DNA of 45,752 nt from Bacillus sp. BHET2 (lineage in GTDB: Bacteria > Bacillota > Bacilli > Bacillales > Bacillaceae_B), in contig NZ_VCQN01000011.1 in assembly GCF_005938125.1 (NCBI RefSeq), positions 1 through 45,752 on the forward strand, in the 5' to 3' direction. Position 1 is the first letter of the stretch. Every line of letters starts with the position of its first letter. Positions 1 to 7,413 of this stretch are shown here, piece after piece. The translations under genes were made by a program, and so were the position numbers. The notes under the pieces are model-generated. The model was not told the DNA's origin. It made no database searches and saw only the letters and a list, made by a program, of their open reading frames with translations.

Positions 1-47
1 CACGCCGCCAGCGTTCGTCCTGAGCCAGGATCAAACTCTCCGATAAA
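1..47 (-). rRNA. 16S rRNA, 5' end only (runs off the left edge)
   Basis: The reverse complement reads TTTATCGGAGAGTTTGATCC followed by TGGCTCAGGACGAACGC, the universal 5' end of bacterial 16S rRNA. Only about 47 nt lie in the window; the gene continues beyond base 1. It is the first gene of an rRNA operon transcribed leftwards, in the same direction as the 23S/5S genes at the right edge. Confidence 0.97.
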
Positions 48-263
48 AGTTTGAATAGCTCTTTAAAAATAAATCTAGAATTTACGTTGACGTATTGTCT
101 TGTTTTGTTCAGTTTTCAAGGTTCAATGTGTTGCGCTTCTGTTTGAAGCGACTTGACCATCATACCAAGAATGCAGTGTGTATGTCAACAACTTTTTTTG
201 AAATGTTTTATGATCTCGCTGAATGTCGTTATGTACGCGCTACTCTCTTGCGACGGTTTTTAA
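48..263 (-). other. rRNA operon 5' leader (pre-16S)
   Basis: This non-coding stretch lies between the rRNA promoter and the mature 16S 5' end. It carries the TTGAAAACTGAACAAAAC-type segment (around positions 98-125 on the minus strand) that is common just upstream of 16S genes in Bacillaceae, where it takes part in pre-rRNA processing or antitermination. A short ORF on the plus strand here is not a gene. Confidence 0.75.
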
Positions 264-292
264 AGTATATCAATCTATTATAAATCCGTCAA
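264..292 (-). promoter_or_regulatory. SigA promoter of the rRNA operon
   Basis: On the minus strand, -35 TTGACG (287-292) and -10 TATACT (264-269) are separated by exactly 17 nt. It sits about 215 nt before the 16S 5' end, as expected for a Bacillus rrn promoter. The surrounding sequence is AT-rich. A second tandem promoter was not clearly seen. Confidence 0.8.
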
Positions 293-316
293 TAGTTTTA
301 AGAGATTTATTTTAAA

Positions 317-451
317 CTATTTCATCATTCGCAATTCTTCTTTTCTAAATCTATGCCACTCCTGCCTTCCAACACCAGTGATATAAGGGTTTTCAAAATG
401 GTATCCACTAATAAAATCATCTCGGAATACTCCCTTTCTTCTATATAATAA
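317..451 (-). pseudogene. Possible remnant of a small basic protein
   Basis: One minus-strand frame stays open for about 42 codons up to a TAG at 317. It reads like a real protein tail: GYHFENPYITG followed by GRQEWHRFRKEELRMMK. It has no ATG/GTG/TTG start with a ribosome binding site, because an in-frame TGA lies just upstream. The aromatic and basic composition is unlike random sequence, so I treat it as a gene remnant between ptsG and the rRNA promoter. I do not recognise the family; chance is also possible. Confidence 0.25.
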
Positions 452-470
452 CTTTCACAACGGATAATAG

Positions 471-512
471 AAAAACCGCCTAGCTCTCAACTAGTGAGAA
501 CGAGACGGTTTC
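471..512 (-). terminator. Intrinsic terminator of ptsG
   Basis: Minus strand AAACCGTCTCGTTCTCA, loop CTAGT, TGAGAGC-TAGGCGGTTTTT: a long GC-containing stem ending in a U run, starting about 12 nt after the ptsG stop codon. Confidence 0.9.
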
Positions 513-523
513 TTTTTCAATCA

Positions 524-2593
524 TTAGTCGATCTTAATGATGTTTTCGTCGTTACGATTTACATTACCTGACTTCTCGATTGTTACTTGTTGTCCTTCTT
601 TAAGGTTCGTAAAGACAATCGGTGTCATGATCGAAGGTGCGTTTTCTTTGATGTAGTCAAGATCTACCTCTAGTAATGGTTGACCTGCTTCTACCTGGTC
701 TCCCTCTTTTACTAAGGTTTCGAATCCTTTCCCTTCCAGTTTCACTGTATCGATTCCAACGTGGATCAGTACTTCACGGCCAGCTTTGGACTCTAGTCCG
801 ATAGCATGCTTCGTCGGGAACACGTTTACGACTTTACCAGTAATAGGAGAAACGATTGTTCCTTCTGTTGGTACGATCGCGAAGCCGTCACCCATCATTT
901 TCCCGGAGAATACTTGATCAGGAACTTCTGTGATGTCTTTGATCTCACCGGTCATTGGTGCTACAAACTTTTCGTTCTTTAATTCTGTTTGAAGTGCTTC
1001 AGGATTCACTTCTTCAATTTGTTGCTCTACTTCTTCATTTGCACTTGTTTCTACTCTTCGTGGAGCTTTCCCACGGATGATGTCTTGCATCTGTGATTTA
1101 ATTGTGTCTGATTTCGGCCCGAAGATCGCTTGAATGTTATCTCCCACTTCAAGAACTCCTGAAGCACCTAATTTTTTCAGACGTTTTTTATCAACACTTT
1201 TCACATCGTTAACAGAAACCCGTAGACGCGTGATACATGCATCTAAGTGAGCAATGTTCTCTTGTCCGCCCATCGCTTCAAGGATGTTGTAAGGAAGATC
1301 CCCAGCAGAACTTGCCGGTGCGTCATCTTCGTCTTCATCCACATCTTCACGACCTGGTGTCATGAGGTTGAACTTACGGATAGCGAAACGGAATCCGAAG
1401 TAGTAAATCAAAGCAAACACGATACCTACCGGGATAACGATCCAGGCATTGGTTTGTGGGTTAAGTAATCCGAATAATACATAGTCAATTAACCCACCTG
1501 AGAACGTCATACCAATTTTCACATTTAACAAATGCATTGTTAAGAATGATAAACCTGCAAATATACAGTGTATACCAAATAATACAGGTGCTACGAATAA
1601 GAATGAGAATTCGATTGGTTCTGTAATACCTGTTAAGAATGAAGTCAGGGCAGCAGATGCCATGATTCCACCTACAACTGCTTTACGTTCCGGCTTAGCT
1701 TCATGGTAGATCGCTAATGCCGCTGCTGGAAGTCCGAACATCATGAATGGGAATTTACCAGTCATGAACGTACCGGCTGTCAGGTCTTGTACACCATCTT
1801 GAATCTGTTTCATAAAGATTGCCTGGTCTCCACGCACAACGTCTCCAGCTGCTGACGTGTAAGAACCGAATTCGAACCAGAATGGCGCATAGAAGATGTG
1901 GTGTAGTCCAAATGGAATAAGTGAACGTTCAATAACACCGAATACAAATGCTGCCAATGCTCTGTTTTCACCAAGCATGAAGTTTGAGAATGTGTTAAGA
2001 CCATCTTGGATCGGTGGCCAAATCAATAACATCAATAATCCTAATACAACGGAAGATGCCGCTGTTGCAATTGGAACAAATCGCTTACCTGCGAAGAACC
2101 CTAGGTATGAAGGTAGTTCAATTTGATAGAAACGATTGTACATATAAGCTGCAAGTATCCCGACGATAATACCACCGAATACACCTGTTTGTAAGGTCGG
2201 GATTCCTAGAACCAGTGCAAATGCCGGATCCACCCCGTCACCTGTAACATCAGGAATACCTAATCCTTCAACGGTACCCATTGTTACGTTCATAATAAGG
2301 AAACCAACGATAGCCGCTAAACCAGCTACCCCTTCACCACCAGCTAATCCGATGGCAACACCGACTGCAAAGAGCAGTGCCAAGTTTCCGAAGATAATTC
2401 CACCCGCTTGTTCCATGACACTGGCAACGGTTTCAACTCCGCCGTTAGCAAGGAATGGAGCAATGTCTAGAAGCGTTGGATTTTGAAGAGCATTACCAAA
2501 CGCAAGTAGTAGTCCAGCTGCCGGTAAGATTGCAACAGGAAGCATTAATGCTTTACCGACTTTTTGTAAAACACCGAAAGCCTTTTTAAACAT
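524..2593 (-). CDS. ptsG: PTS glucose-specific transporter, fused EIICBA
   Basis: This is the glucose permease of the phosphotransferase system; it imports and phosphorylates glucose at the membrane. Domains run in the order C-B-A. The membrane EIIC domain (about residues 1-405) has the hydrophobic segments and the GITEPIEF motif (322-329). An acidic linker (418-424) follows. EIIB has the phospho-cysteine in DACITRLRV (Cys453). EIIA has the conserved histidines KHAIGL (His596) and LIHVGIDTV (His611). The 689 aa length fits B. subtilis PtsG (about 700). The ATG start follows a GGGAGG site. Expression is controlled by the leader RNA antiterminator at 2646-2755, which GlcT, encoded directly upstream, should bind. 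Glucose specificity rests on the GlcT/RAT context and overall resemblance. Confidence 0.95.
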   Translation of the reverse strand: MFKKAFGVLQKVGKALMLPVAILPAAGLLLAFGNALQNPTLLDIAPFLANGGVETVASVMEQAGGIIFGNLALLFAVGVAIGLAGGEGVAGLAAIVGFLIMNVTMGTVEGLGIPDVTGDGVDPAFALVLGIPTLQTGVFGGIIVGILAAYMYNRFYQIELPSYLGFFAGKRFVPIATAASSVVLGLLMLLIWPPIQDGLNTFSNFMLGENRALAAFVFGVIERSLIPFGLHHIFYAPFWFEFGSYTSAAGDVVRGDQAIFMKQIQDGVQDLTAGTFMTGKFPFMMFGLPAAALAIYHEAKPERKAVVGGIMASAALTSFLTGITEPIEFSFLFVAPVLFGIHCIFAGLSFLTMHLLNVKIGMTFSGGLIDYVLFGLLNPQTNAWIVIPVGIVFALIYYFGFRFAIRKFNLMTPGREDVDEDEDDAPASSAGDLPYNILEAMGGQENIAHLDACITRLRVSVNDVKSVDKKRLKKLGASGVLEVGDNIQAIFGPKSDTIKSQMQDIIRGKAPRRVETSANEEVEQQIEEVNPEALQTELKNEKFVAPMTGEIKDITEVPDQVFSGKMMGDGFAIVPTEGTIVSPITGKVVNVFPTKHAIGLESKAGREVLIHVGIDTVKLEGKGFETLVKEGDQVEAGQPLLEVDLDYIKENAPSIMTPIVFTNLKEGQQVTIEKSGNVNRNDENIIKID

Positions 2594-2645
2594 GTGTGTT
2601 TCCTCCCTTATTTTTCTATTTTCGACTAATTAGATGATTGCGCCA

Positions 2646-2755
2646 AACAAAAAAGGCATGAGAAAAGAGGATAATGAACGTATATGGATAGACTACCCCA
2701 AAATACACGTTTCAATTATCTTCTTCACTCATGCCTGATCGTATCAGTTACACGT
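2646..2755 (-). promoter_or_regulatory. ptsG leader: GlcT-binding RAT overlapping a terminator
   Basis: The ribonucleic antiterminator lies at about 2727-2755 (minus strand ACGTGTAACTGATACGATC then AGGCATGAGT), nearly identical to the ptsG RAT of B. subtilis as I remember it. Its GGCATGAG half also pairs with CTCATGCC (2655-2662 as GGCATGAG on the plus strand), which precedes a U run, and the intervening sequence forms further stem (GAAGATAAT with ATTATCCTC, and ACGTGTAT with ATATACGT). The two structures are mutually exclusive. Known logic: without glucose, phosphorylated GlcT is inactive and the terminator forms; with glucose, GlcT stabilises the RAT and ptsG is transcribed. Confidence 0.88.
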
Positions 2756-2771
2756 AAGAAAGATAAATACT

Positions 2772-3614
2772 TTATTTGACTTTATTTTGAATCCGTTGAA
2801 GATGCATAGTGAGGTAAACCGCCTCAGCATCGTAAACGGGCTTTTGTAATGTTTGCTGCATCATCTTAATCAGCTTCCAAGATAAATTATAGCAGACAGG
2901 GTATTCTTCTTTCAACAGTTTTGCAATTTTTTCTGGTTCTTCGACTCTTTCCCCTCGCAAAACTCGTTCGATTGTATAGCGAATATGACGGACAAGTCTC
3001 ATATAGTCTACACTCTCTTTGTTGATTACAACATCAAGCTGTTGCTCGATCATTCCTGTTAACCGACTGATCAGTTGGGAGTGCTGGTTTACTTCTGAAA
3101 GATCCTTGTTCATCATGGCGCTATGAATATGAAGGGCAATGAACCCCACTTCCCCTTCAGGCAAATGCACGTACGTCATTTCATTAATCATGCTGACCAC
3201 TTCTCTGGCGATTTCATATTCGAAAGGGTATAGCGTTCTCGTTTCCACAAGAAACGGATTGCGGATCTCCATCCCTCTCATCAATCGGTTAATGGCAAAA
3301 AGAATATGGTCTGTCAGGGCGATGTGAATATGTTCGTTAAGAAAAGAGTTTGTTCGTTTTCTGATCAACTCGATGGCAGAAATAATGACGTTCGACATAT
3401 CCTCATTCAGGAAAGGAAGAAGATTTTTATATTGCTCTTGTTCTTTTTCCCCTTTTAGGACAAACATCTTTTCTGCAATGTCGTTTTGGATAGGGTCTCC
3501 CTTTTTTCGGTTGAATCCTATTCCTTTCCCGATCAGCACGACTTCCCCGTAATTTTCGTGAACGGCAATTAGTACATTATTATTTAAGGCTTTTTTCACA
3601 TTTAAAGTAGACAT
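2772..3614 (-). CDS. glcT: PtsGHI transcription antiterminator GlcT (BglG family)
   Basis: An RNA-binding antiterminator that controls the downstream ptsG. It has an N-terminal co-antiterminator RNA-binding domain (about residues 1-60, VLIAVHENYGEVVLIGKGIG with the family G(R/K)GIGF signature), then two PTS regulation domains. Their conserved histidines are visible in LTDHILFAINR, FIALHIHSA, RHIRYTIER and LTMHLQRI. The start ATG at 3614 (MSTLNVKK) is preferred over an in-frame TTG two codons upstream because it is correctly spaced from GGGAG. That gives 280 aa, the usual family length. The matching RAT lies 17 nt past its stop codon. Confidence 0.93.
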   Translation of the reverse strand: MSTLNVKKALNNNVLIAVHENYGEVVLIGKGIGFNRKKGDPIQNDIAEKMFVLKGEKEQEQYKNLLPFLNEDMSNVIISAIELIRKRTNSFLNEHIHIALTDHILFAINRLMRGMEIRNPFLVETRTLYPFEYEIAREVVSMINEMTYVHLPEGEVGFIALHIHSAMMNKDLSEVNQHSQLISRLTGMIEQQLDVVINKESVDYMRLVRHIRYTIERVLRGERVEEPEKIAKLLKEEYPVCYNLSWKLIKMMQQTLQKPVYDAEAVYLTMHLQRIQNKVK

Positions 3615-3779
3615 CGTCAATTCTCCCTATCATTTCGACCATTTTCGACACTATCCGATTCCATGATTTTAACGAATTCTGACCCTTTTTTCAATTTTTA
3701 CTTCTTCCAATAGTACTATCTTCTCTAAATACAGGTCGGTTTCCTTTATATCTTTCACTCTTTTGTCTAGAAAAATAAG

Positions 3780-3811
3780 AAAAAAGCTGATCCCTTGAGA
3801 GATCAGCTTTT
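3780..3811 (-). terminator. Intrinsic terminator of pbuG
   Basis: Minus strand AAAAGCTGATCTCTCAAGG followed by GATCAGCTTTTTTC: a perfect 8-bp stem with a U tail, starting about 15 nt after the pbuG stop. It separates pbuG from glcT. Confidence 0.9.
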
Positions 3812-3825
3812 CACAATGGTGTATG

Positions 3826-5160
3826 CTACACCAAGAATATAAAGTACAAAACAAAGATCACAAACAAGAAGTACATAATTGGATGAATTTCTTTCACGCG
3901 ACCTTTCATGATCATCGTGATTGGATAGAAGATAAATCCGATGGCAATACCTGTCGCGATGCTGTACGTAAGGGGCATGGCTACAATCGTTAAGAATGCA
4001 GGCACTGCCACTTCGAATTTCTTCCAGTCGATTTCACCGAGTGATGAAACCATCAATACACCGACGATGATAAGGGCGGGCGCCGTCACGGCTGACGTGA
4101 TCACAGCCAGTAACGGGAAGAAGAAAATCGAAAGAACGAATAAGATGGCCGTTACCACTGATGCGAATCCCGTTCTTGCTCCTGCTGCAACCCCTGCAGA
4201 AGATTCGATATAAGAAGTTGTCGTAGACGTTCCTAATATCGCTCCGACTACTGTTGCACAAGAATCTGCGAATAACGCTTTACCTGCACGCGGTAATTTG
4301 TTGTCTTTCATTAATCCCGCCTGGTTGGCTACCGCTACTAGAGTACCGGCTGTATCAAAGAAATCGACGAATAAGAATGTCAGTATGACCACGAGCATTT
4401 GAATTGTAAAAATACTGCCTGCGTCATTGAATAATGGTTCTAATGCTGCTCCGAAAGTCGGCGCAAGACTTGGCGCTGCGTCCACTACTCTTTCCGGTGT
4501 ATCGATCAATCCTGCAATCATACCTACGATGGCCGTTACAACCATCCCAATGAAAATGCCGCCCTTAACCCCTCTTGTCATGAGGATCACGGTGATCACA
4601 ATTCCGAAGACTGCGAGTAAAGTTGTTCCCTTTGTTAAATCTCCAAGACCTACTAATACGGCGTCGTTGTTGACGATGATTCCCGCATTTTGAAAACCGA
4701 TGAATGTAATGAACAGTCCGATCCCGGCCCCAACTGCATATTTCAATTCTGCTGGAATCGAGTTAATAATCTTTTCCCGGATACCCGATAACGTCAGAGC
4801 GATGAAAATTAATCCTGAAATCAACACTCCCGTTAAAGCCGATTGCCAAGGTACGCCCATTGTTAAGACGACCGTGTAAGCGAAAAAGGCATTCAAGCCC
4901 ATGCCAGGTGCTAAAGCGATTGGATATTTGGCTATCAACCCCATGATCAACGAGCCGATGGCAGCTGCTAAAGCCGTCGCTACAAATACTGCACCATAGT
5001 CCATTCTCATACTATCCGGAAGGTCCGGCACCGATTGAAGCGTTAACGTAAGCGGGTTAACGATTAAGATATAAGCCATCGATAGGAAAGTTGTTAATCC
5101 CCCGATGATCTCCCTTTTATAATTCGTGCCTACTTGCTCAAACTGAAAGAAATTCTTCAT
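3826..5160 (-). CDS. pbuG: Hypoxanthine/guanine permease PbuG
   Basis: A nucleobase transporter of the NCS2/AzgA type that takes up guanine and hypoxanthine across the cell membrane. The protein (444 aa; B. subtilis about 440) begins MKNFFQFEQVGTNYKRE and contains the family features GLTTFLSMAYILIVNP, ALAPGMGLNAFF, and VDFFDTAGTLVAVANQAG, which is the substrate-binding segment. About 12 hydrophobic segments are apparent. The reading frame stays open another 95 codons upstream, but that extension crosses the riboswitch; the start chosen has AGGGGGAG 9 nt before it. Transcription should be repressed by PurR (PurBoxes 5438-5474) and attenuated by the guanine riboswitch. The order guaA-pbuG matches B. 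subtilis. Confidence 0.94.
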   Translation of the reverse strand: MKNFFQFEQVGTNYKREIIGGLTTFLSMAYILIVNPLTLTLQSVPDLPDSMRMDYGAVFVATALAAAIGSLIMGLIAKYPIALAPGMGLNAFFAYTVVLTMGVPWQSALTGVLISGLIFIALTLSGIREKIINSIPAELKYAVGAGIGLFITFIGFQNAGIIVNNDAVLVGLGDLTKGTTLLAVFGIVITVILMTRGVKGGIFIGMVVTAIVGMIAGLIDTPERVVDAAPSLAPTFGAALEPLFNDAGSIFTIQMLVVILTFLFVDFFDTAGTLVAVANQAGLMKDNKLPRAGKALFADSCATVVGAILGTSTTTSYIESSAGVAAGARTGFASVVTAILFVLSIFFFPLLAVITSAVTAPALIIVGVLMVSSLGEIDWKKFEVAVPAFLTIVAMPLTYSIATGIAIGFIFYPITMIMKGRVKEIHPIMYFLFVIFVLYFIFLV

Positions 5161-5212
5161 TCTTGTACTCCCCCTATTGAGTCGTCGTAAGAGTATACAT
5201 TTCAATAAAAAA

Positions 5213-5240
5213 AGCCTCGAACTACCAGAGTTCAAGGCTT
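5213..5240 (-). terminator. Riboswitch-controlled terminator before pbuG
   Basis: Minus strand AAGCCTTGAACTC, loop, GTTCGAGGCTTTTTTT. This is the expression platform of the guanine riboswitch, about 55 nt after the aptamer and 50 nt before the pbuG start. Confidence 0.88.
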
Positions 5241-5293
5241 TGACTGTTAAGATCAAGATAAATAGGCACAGCAATACGGACCTATTATCCATC

Positions 5294-5363
5294 ACCTCGT
5301 AGTCAAGCCATTTACGGTAGCTTGGTAGAAACGCTCGGGCCCTATTCCCGAAATTATACGACG
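5294..5363 (-). ncRNA. Guanine riboswitch (purine aptamer) controlling pbuG
   Basis: The minus strand shows the purine aptamer consensus: CGTATAAT at the 5' side of P1/J1-2, GTTTCTACC in J2/3, two loop-closing arms with the CCGTAAATGG loop, and GACTACGA at the 3' side. The C in GACTACG corresponds to position 74 of the xpt aptamer, which pairs with guanine; adenine aptamers have U there. A terminator follows, so guanine should switch expression off. Confidence 0.93.
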
Positions 5364-5400
5364 TAATACTTTTATGATGTTTTGTCATGATTACAGTACT

Positions 5401-5429
5401 ATTGTACCAACCGATATTTTGTTCGTCAA
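5401..5429 (-). promoter_or_regulatory. SigA promoter of pbuG
   Basis: Minus strand -35 TTGACG (5424-5429), 17-nt spacer, -10 TACAAT (5401-5406). It lies about 38 nt upstream of the riboswitch aptamer, as expected. Confidence 0.78.
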
Positions 5430-5437
5430 CATAAAAT

Positions 5438-5474
5438 ACGAACATTAACTTATATTTTTCATGATAATGTTCGT
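5438..5474 (-). promoter_or_regulatory. Inverted PurBox pair (PurR operator) upstream of pbuG
   Basis: ACGAACATTA (5438-5447) and its exact reverse complement TAATGTTCGT (5465-5474) are separated by 17 nt, immediately upstream of the -35 box. The half-site matches the Bacillus PurBox core CGAACWWT, and this spacing is that of PurR control regions. pbuG is a known PurR target in B. subtilis. Confidence 0.85.
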
Positions 5475-5480
5475 TTAATA

Positions 5481-5550
5481 CAAAAAGTGACAGGCACCTT
5501 CCACTTTTTGTCGATTAATACTGACTCTTTACGGAAGGCACCCGTCACTT
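5481..5550 (-). repeat. Palindromic intergenic element downstream of guaA
   Basis: Arms AAGTGACAGGCACCTTCC (5485-5502) and GGAAGGCACCCGTCACTT (5533-5550) are near-perfect inverted repeats; inside, CAAAAAGTG (5481-5489) also pairs with CACTTTTTG (5502-5510). The GTGCCTGTCACTTTTT-type sequence recalls a dispersed intergenic repeat in Bacillaceae genomes (from memory). It starts 16 nt after the guaA stop and may serve as its terminator. Confidence 0.6.
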
Positions 5551-5565
5551 ATTTATTAATGCTTA

Positions 5566-7119
5566 TTATTCCCACTCAATCGTTGCAGGTGGCTTACTCG
5601 TCACATCATACACTACGCGGTTGATATGATCGACTTCGTTCACGATGCGGGTCGAAATTTTCTCAAGCACGTCCCACGGGATTCGTGCCCAGTCGGACGT
5701 CATTCCGTCAATGGAGGTCACGGCACGGATACCGATTGTGTAATCATAGGTTCTCGCATCCCCCATTACTCCCACGCTTCGGATATCGGGAAGGACCGTG
5801 AAGTACTGCCAGATGTCACGATCGAGGCCGGCCTTTTTGATTTCATCCCGAAGGATATAGTCTGACTCACGCACGATCTCAAGCTTCTGCTCAGAGATTT
5901 CACCAAGTACACGAATACCAAGACCTGGTCCCGGGAACGGTTGACGCCATACAATTTCATCCGGAATCCCCAGTTCAGAACCAAGGGCGCGCACTTCGTC
6001 TTTGAATAATGTGTTCAGTGGCTCAATTAAAGTGAACTGCATGTCTTCAGGTAACCCTCCGACATTATGGTGAGATTTGATCGTTTGTGCAGTCGCCGTT
6101 CCACTTTCAATGATGTCTGTATATAACGTACCTTGAGCAAGATAATCGATCCCTTGCAACTTTGTTGCTTCATCATCAAATACATAGATGAATTCGTTCC
6201 CGATGATCTTACGCTTTTGTTCCGGGTCGGATACGCCTTTTAATTTATTTAAGAAACGGTCCTGTGCATCGACTTTAATGACGTTCATGTTAAAGCCATC
6301 GGCGAATGTCTTCATGACGCTGTCTGCCTCACCTTTACGAAGAAGACCATGATCCACGAAGATACATGTTAGTTGATCTCCGATTGCTTTATGGATCAAC
6401 ACGGCTACAACGGAAGAATCGACTCCTCCACTTAATGCGCAAAGAACTTTTTTGTCGCCTACCGTTTGACGAATCTTGTCCATTTCCATCTCGATGAAGT
6501 TCTCCATGGACCAGTCACCTGTACACCCACACACTTCAAATACGAAGTTCTTCAGCATTTCGTTTCCGTGTTCTGAGTGGCGTACCTCAGGGTGGAATTG
6601 AACGGCATATAGTCCTTTTTCTTCGTTACTCATGGAAGCGATCGGGCAAGAAGGATTCGTTGCATTCACATCAAATCCTGCAGGAGATTCCACCACAAGA
6701 TCACCGTGACTCATCCATACGACTTGCTCTTCAGGAAGATTCGAGAATAGCTTAGACTGCTTTTCAATATTGATGGCCGCTTTTCCATACTCACGATGCT
6801 TCGCGCGTTCCACTTTCCCGCCGAAGTGCATAGTCATCAGCTGCATACCATAGCAGATTCCTAAGATTGGAATATCAAGGTCAAAGATACGCTCATCACA
6901 ACGGAACGAGTCTTCACCGTAGACACTGTTCGGTCCACCGGATAAAATAATCCCGGTCGGATTTATTTCCTGAATTTCTTCAAGGGTAACTGTATGCGGG
7001 TGGAGCTCACTATAAACACCAAACTCACGAATTCTTCGTGTGATTAATTGATTGTATTGACTTCCAAAGTCCAAAACGACGATCATTTCTTGATTGTGCA
7101 ATTCTTCTTTACCAAGCAT
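5566..7119 (-). CDS. guaA: GMP synthase (glutamine-hydrolysing)
   Basis: Converts XMP to GMP using glutamine and ATP, the last step of guanine nucleotide synthesis in the cytoplasm. The N-terminal class I glutamine amidotransferase has the nucleophile in GICYGMQ (Cys89) and the partners in FHPEV (His176, Glu178). The ATP pyrophosphatase P-loop is SGGVDSS (230-236). The C-terminal dimerisation domain ends in the family-typical KPPATIEWE. The 517 aa length is normal (B. subtilis 513). The ATG has GAGGTGA 7 nt upstream. A guanine riboswitch with terminator precedes it, giving feedback control by the pathway's product base. Confidence 0.97.
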   Translation of the reverse strand: MLGKEELHNQEMIVVLDFGSQYNQLITRRIREFGVYSELHPHTVTLEEIQEINPTGIILSGGPNSVYGEDSFRCDERIFDLDIPILGICYGMQLMTMHFGGKVERAKHREYGKAAINIEKQSKLFSNLPEEQVVWMSHGDLVVESPAGFDVNATNPSCPIASMSNEEKGLYAVQFHPEVRHSEHGNEMLKNFVFEVCGCTGDWSMENFIEMEMDKIRQTVGDKKVLCALSGGVDSSVVAVLIHKAIGDQLTCIFVDHGLLRKGEADSVMKTFADGFNMNVIKVDAQDRFLNKLKGVSDPEQKRKIIGNEFIYVFDDEATKLQGIDYLAQGTLYTDIIESGTATAQTIKSHHNVGGLPEDMQFTLIEPLNTLFKDEVRALGSELGIPDEIVWRQPFPGPGLGIRVLGEISEQKLEIVRESDYILRDEIKKAGLDRDIWQYFTVLPDIRSVGVMGDARTYDYTIGIRAVTSIDGMTSDWARIPWDVLEKISTRIVNEVDHINRVVYDVTSKPPATIEWE

Positions 7120-7194
7120 TCAGTTCACCTCATCAGTTTATTTATGGGTCAGGACAGACTCCATCTTTCTAGTACCTGTTGTTGTTAGCATTCC

Positions 7195-7249
7195 AAAAAA
7201 ATATAAAAAAAACTAGACTTCGCCTTAAAAAAAGGCAGAATTCTAGTCT
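7195..7249 (-). terminator. Riboswitch-controlled terminator before guaA
   Basis: Minus strand AGACTAGAATTCTGCCTT, loop of Us and As, AAGGCGAAGTCTAGT then a run of Us. A long stem directly follows the aptamer and ends about 75 nt before the guaA start. Confidence 0.9.
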
Positions 7250-7281
7250 TTTGCATACACGGATGTCAAAATAGAACACTG

Positions 7282-7352
7282 CCTTCATAGTCCAGTCATT
7301 TAAGGTGACCGGGTAGATACTTTCGAACCGTATTATCGAGGATATACGAAGG
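7282..7352 (-). ncRNA. Guanine riboswitch (purine aptamer) controlling guaA
   Basis: The minus strand carries CGTATATCC (P1 5' side), ATACGG/GTATCTACC (P2 and J2/3), CACCTTAAATGACTGG (P3 arm) and GGACTATGAAGG (3' side of P1). The P1 arms CCTTCGTA and TATGAAGG pair. The C of GACTATG marks guanine rather than adenine specificity. A minus-strand ORF across this region is an artefact of the RNA. Confidence 0.92.
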
Positions 7353-7384
7353 ATGCTAACGAACACTATTATGAATTTGACATC

Positions 7385-7413
7385 ATTTTATACTTTGTAA
7401 CCAACCGGGTCAA
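7385..7413 (-). promoter_or_regulatory. Probable SigA promoter of guaA
   Basis: Minus strand -35 TTGACC (7408-7413), 17 nt, -10 TAAAAT (7385-7390). It overlaps the yebA stop codon and lies upstream of the guanine aptamer. A TAGTGTTCG motif just downstream (7360-7369) resembles a single PurBox half-site but has no partner. Confidence 0.6.

Noticed and set aside
3669..3854. 61-codon ORF between pbuG and glcT
   Set aside because: It runs through the pbuG terminator and the end of pbuG in another frame, with no ribosome site.
5161..5445. N-terminal extension of 95 residues on PbuG
   Set aside because: The extension reads through the guanine riboswitch, terminator and promoter; the internal ATG at 5160 has a good ribosome binding site and gives the family's normal length.
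7169..7366. 65-codon ORF upstream of guaA on the minus strand
   Set aside because: It coincides with the riboswitch aptamer and terminator; its composition is that of structured RNA.
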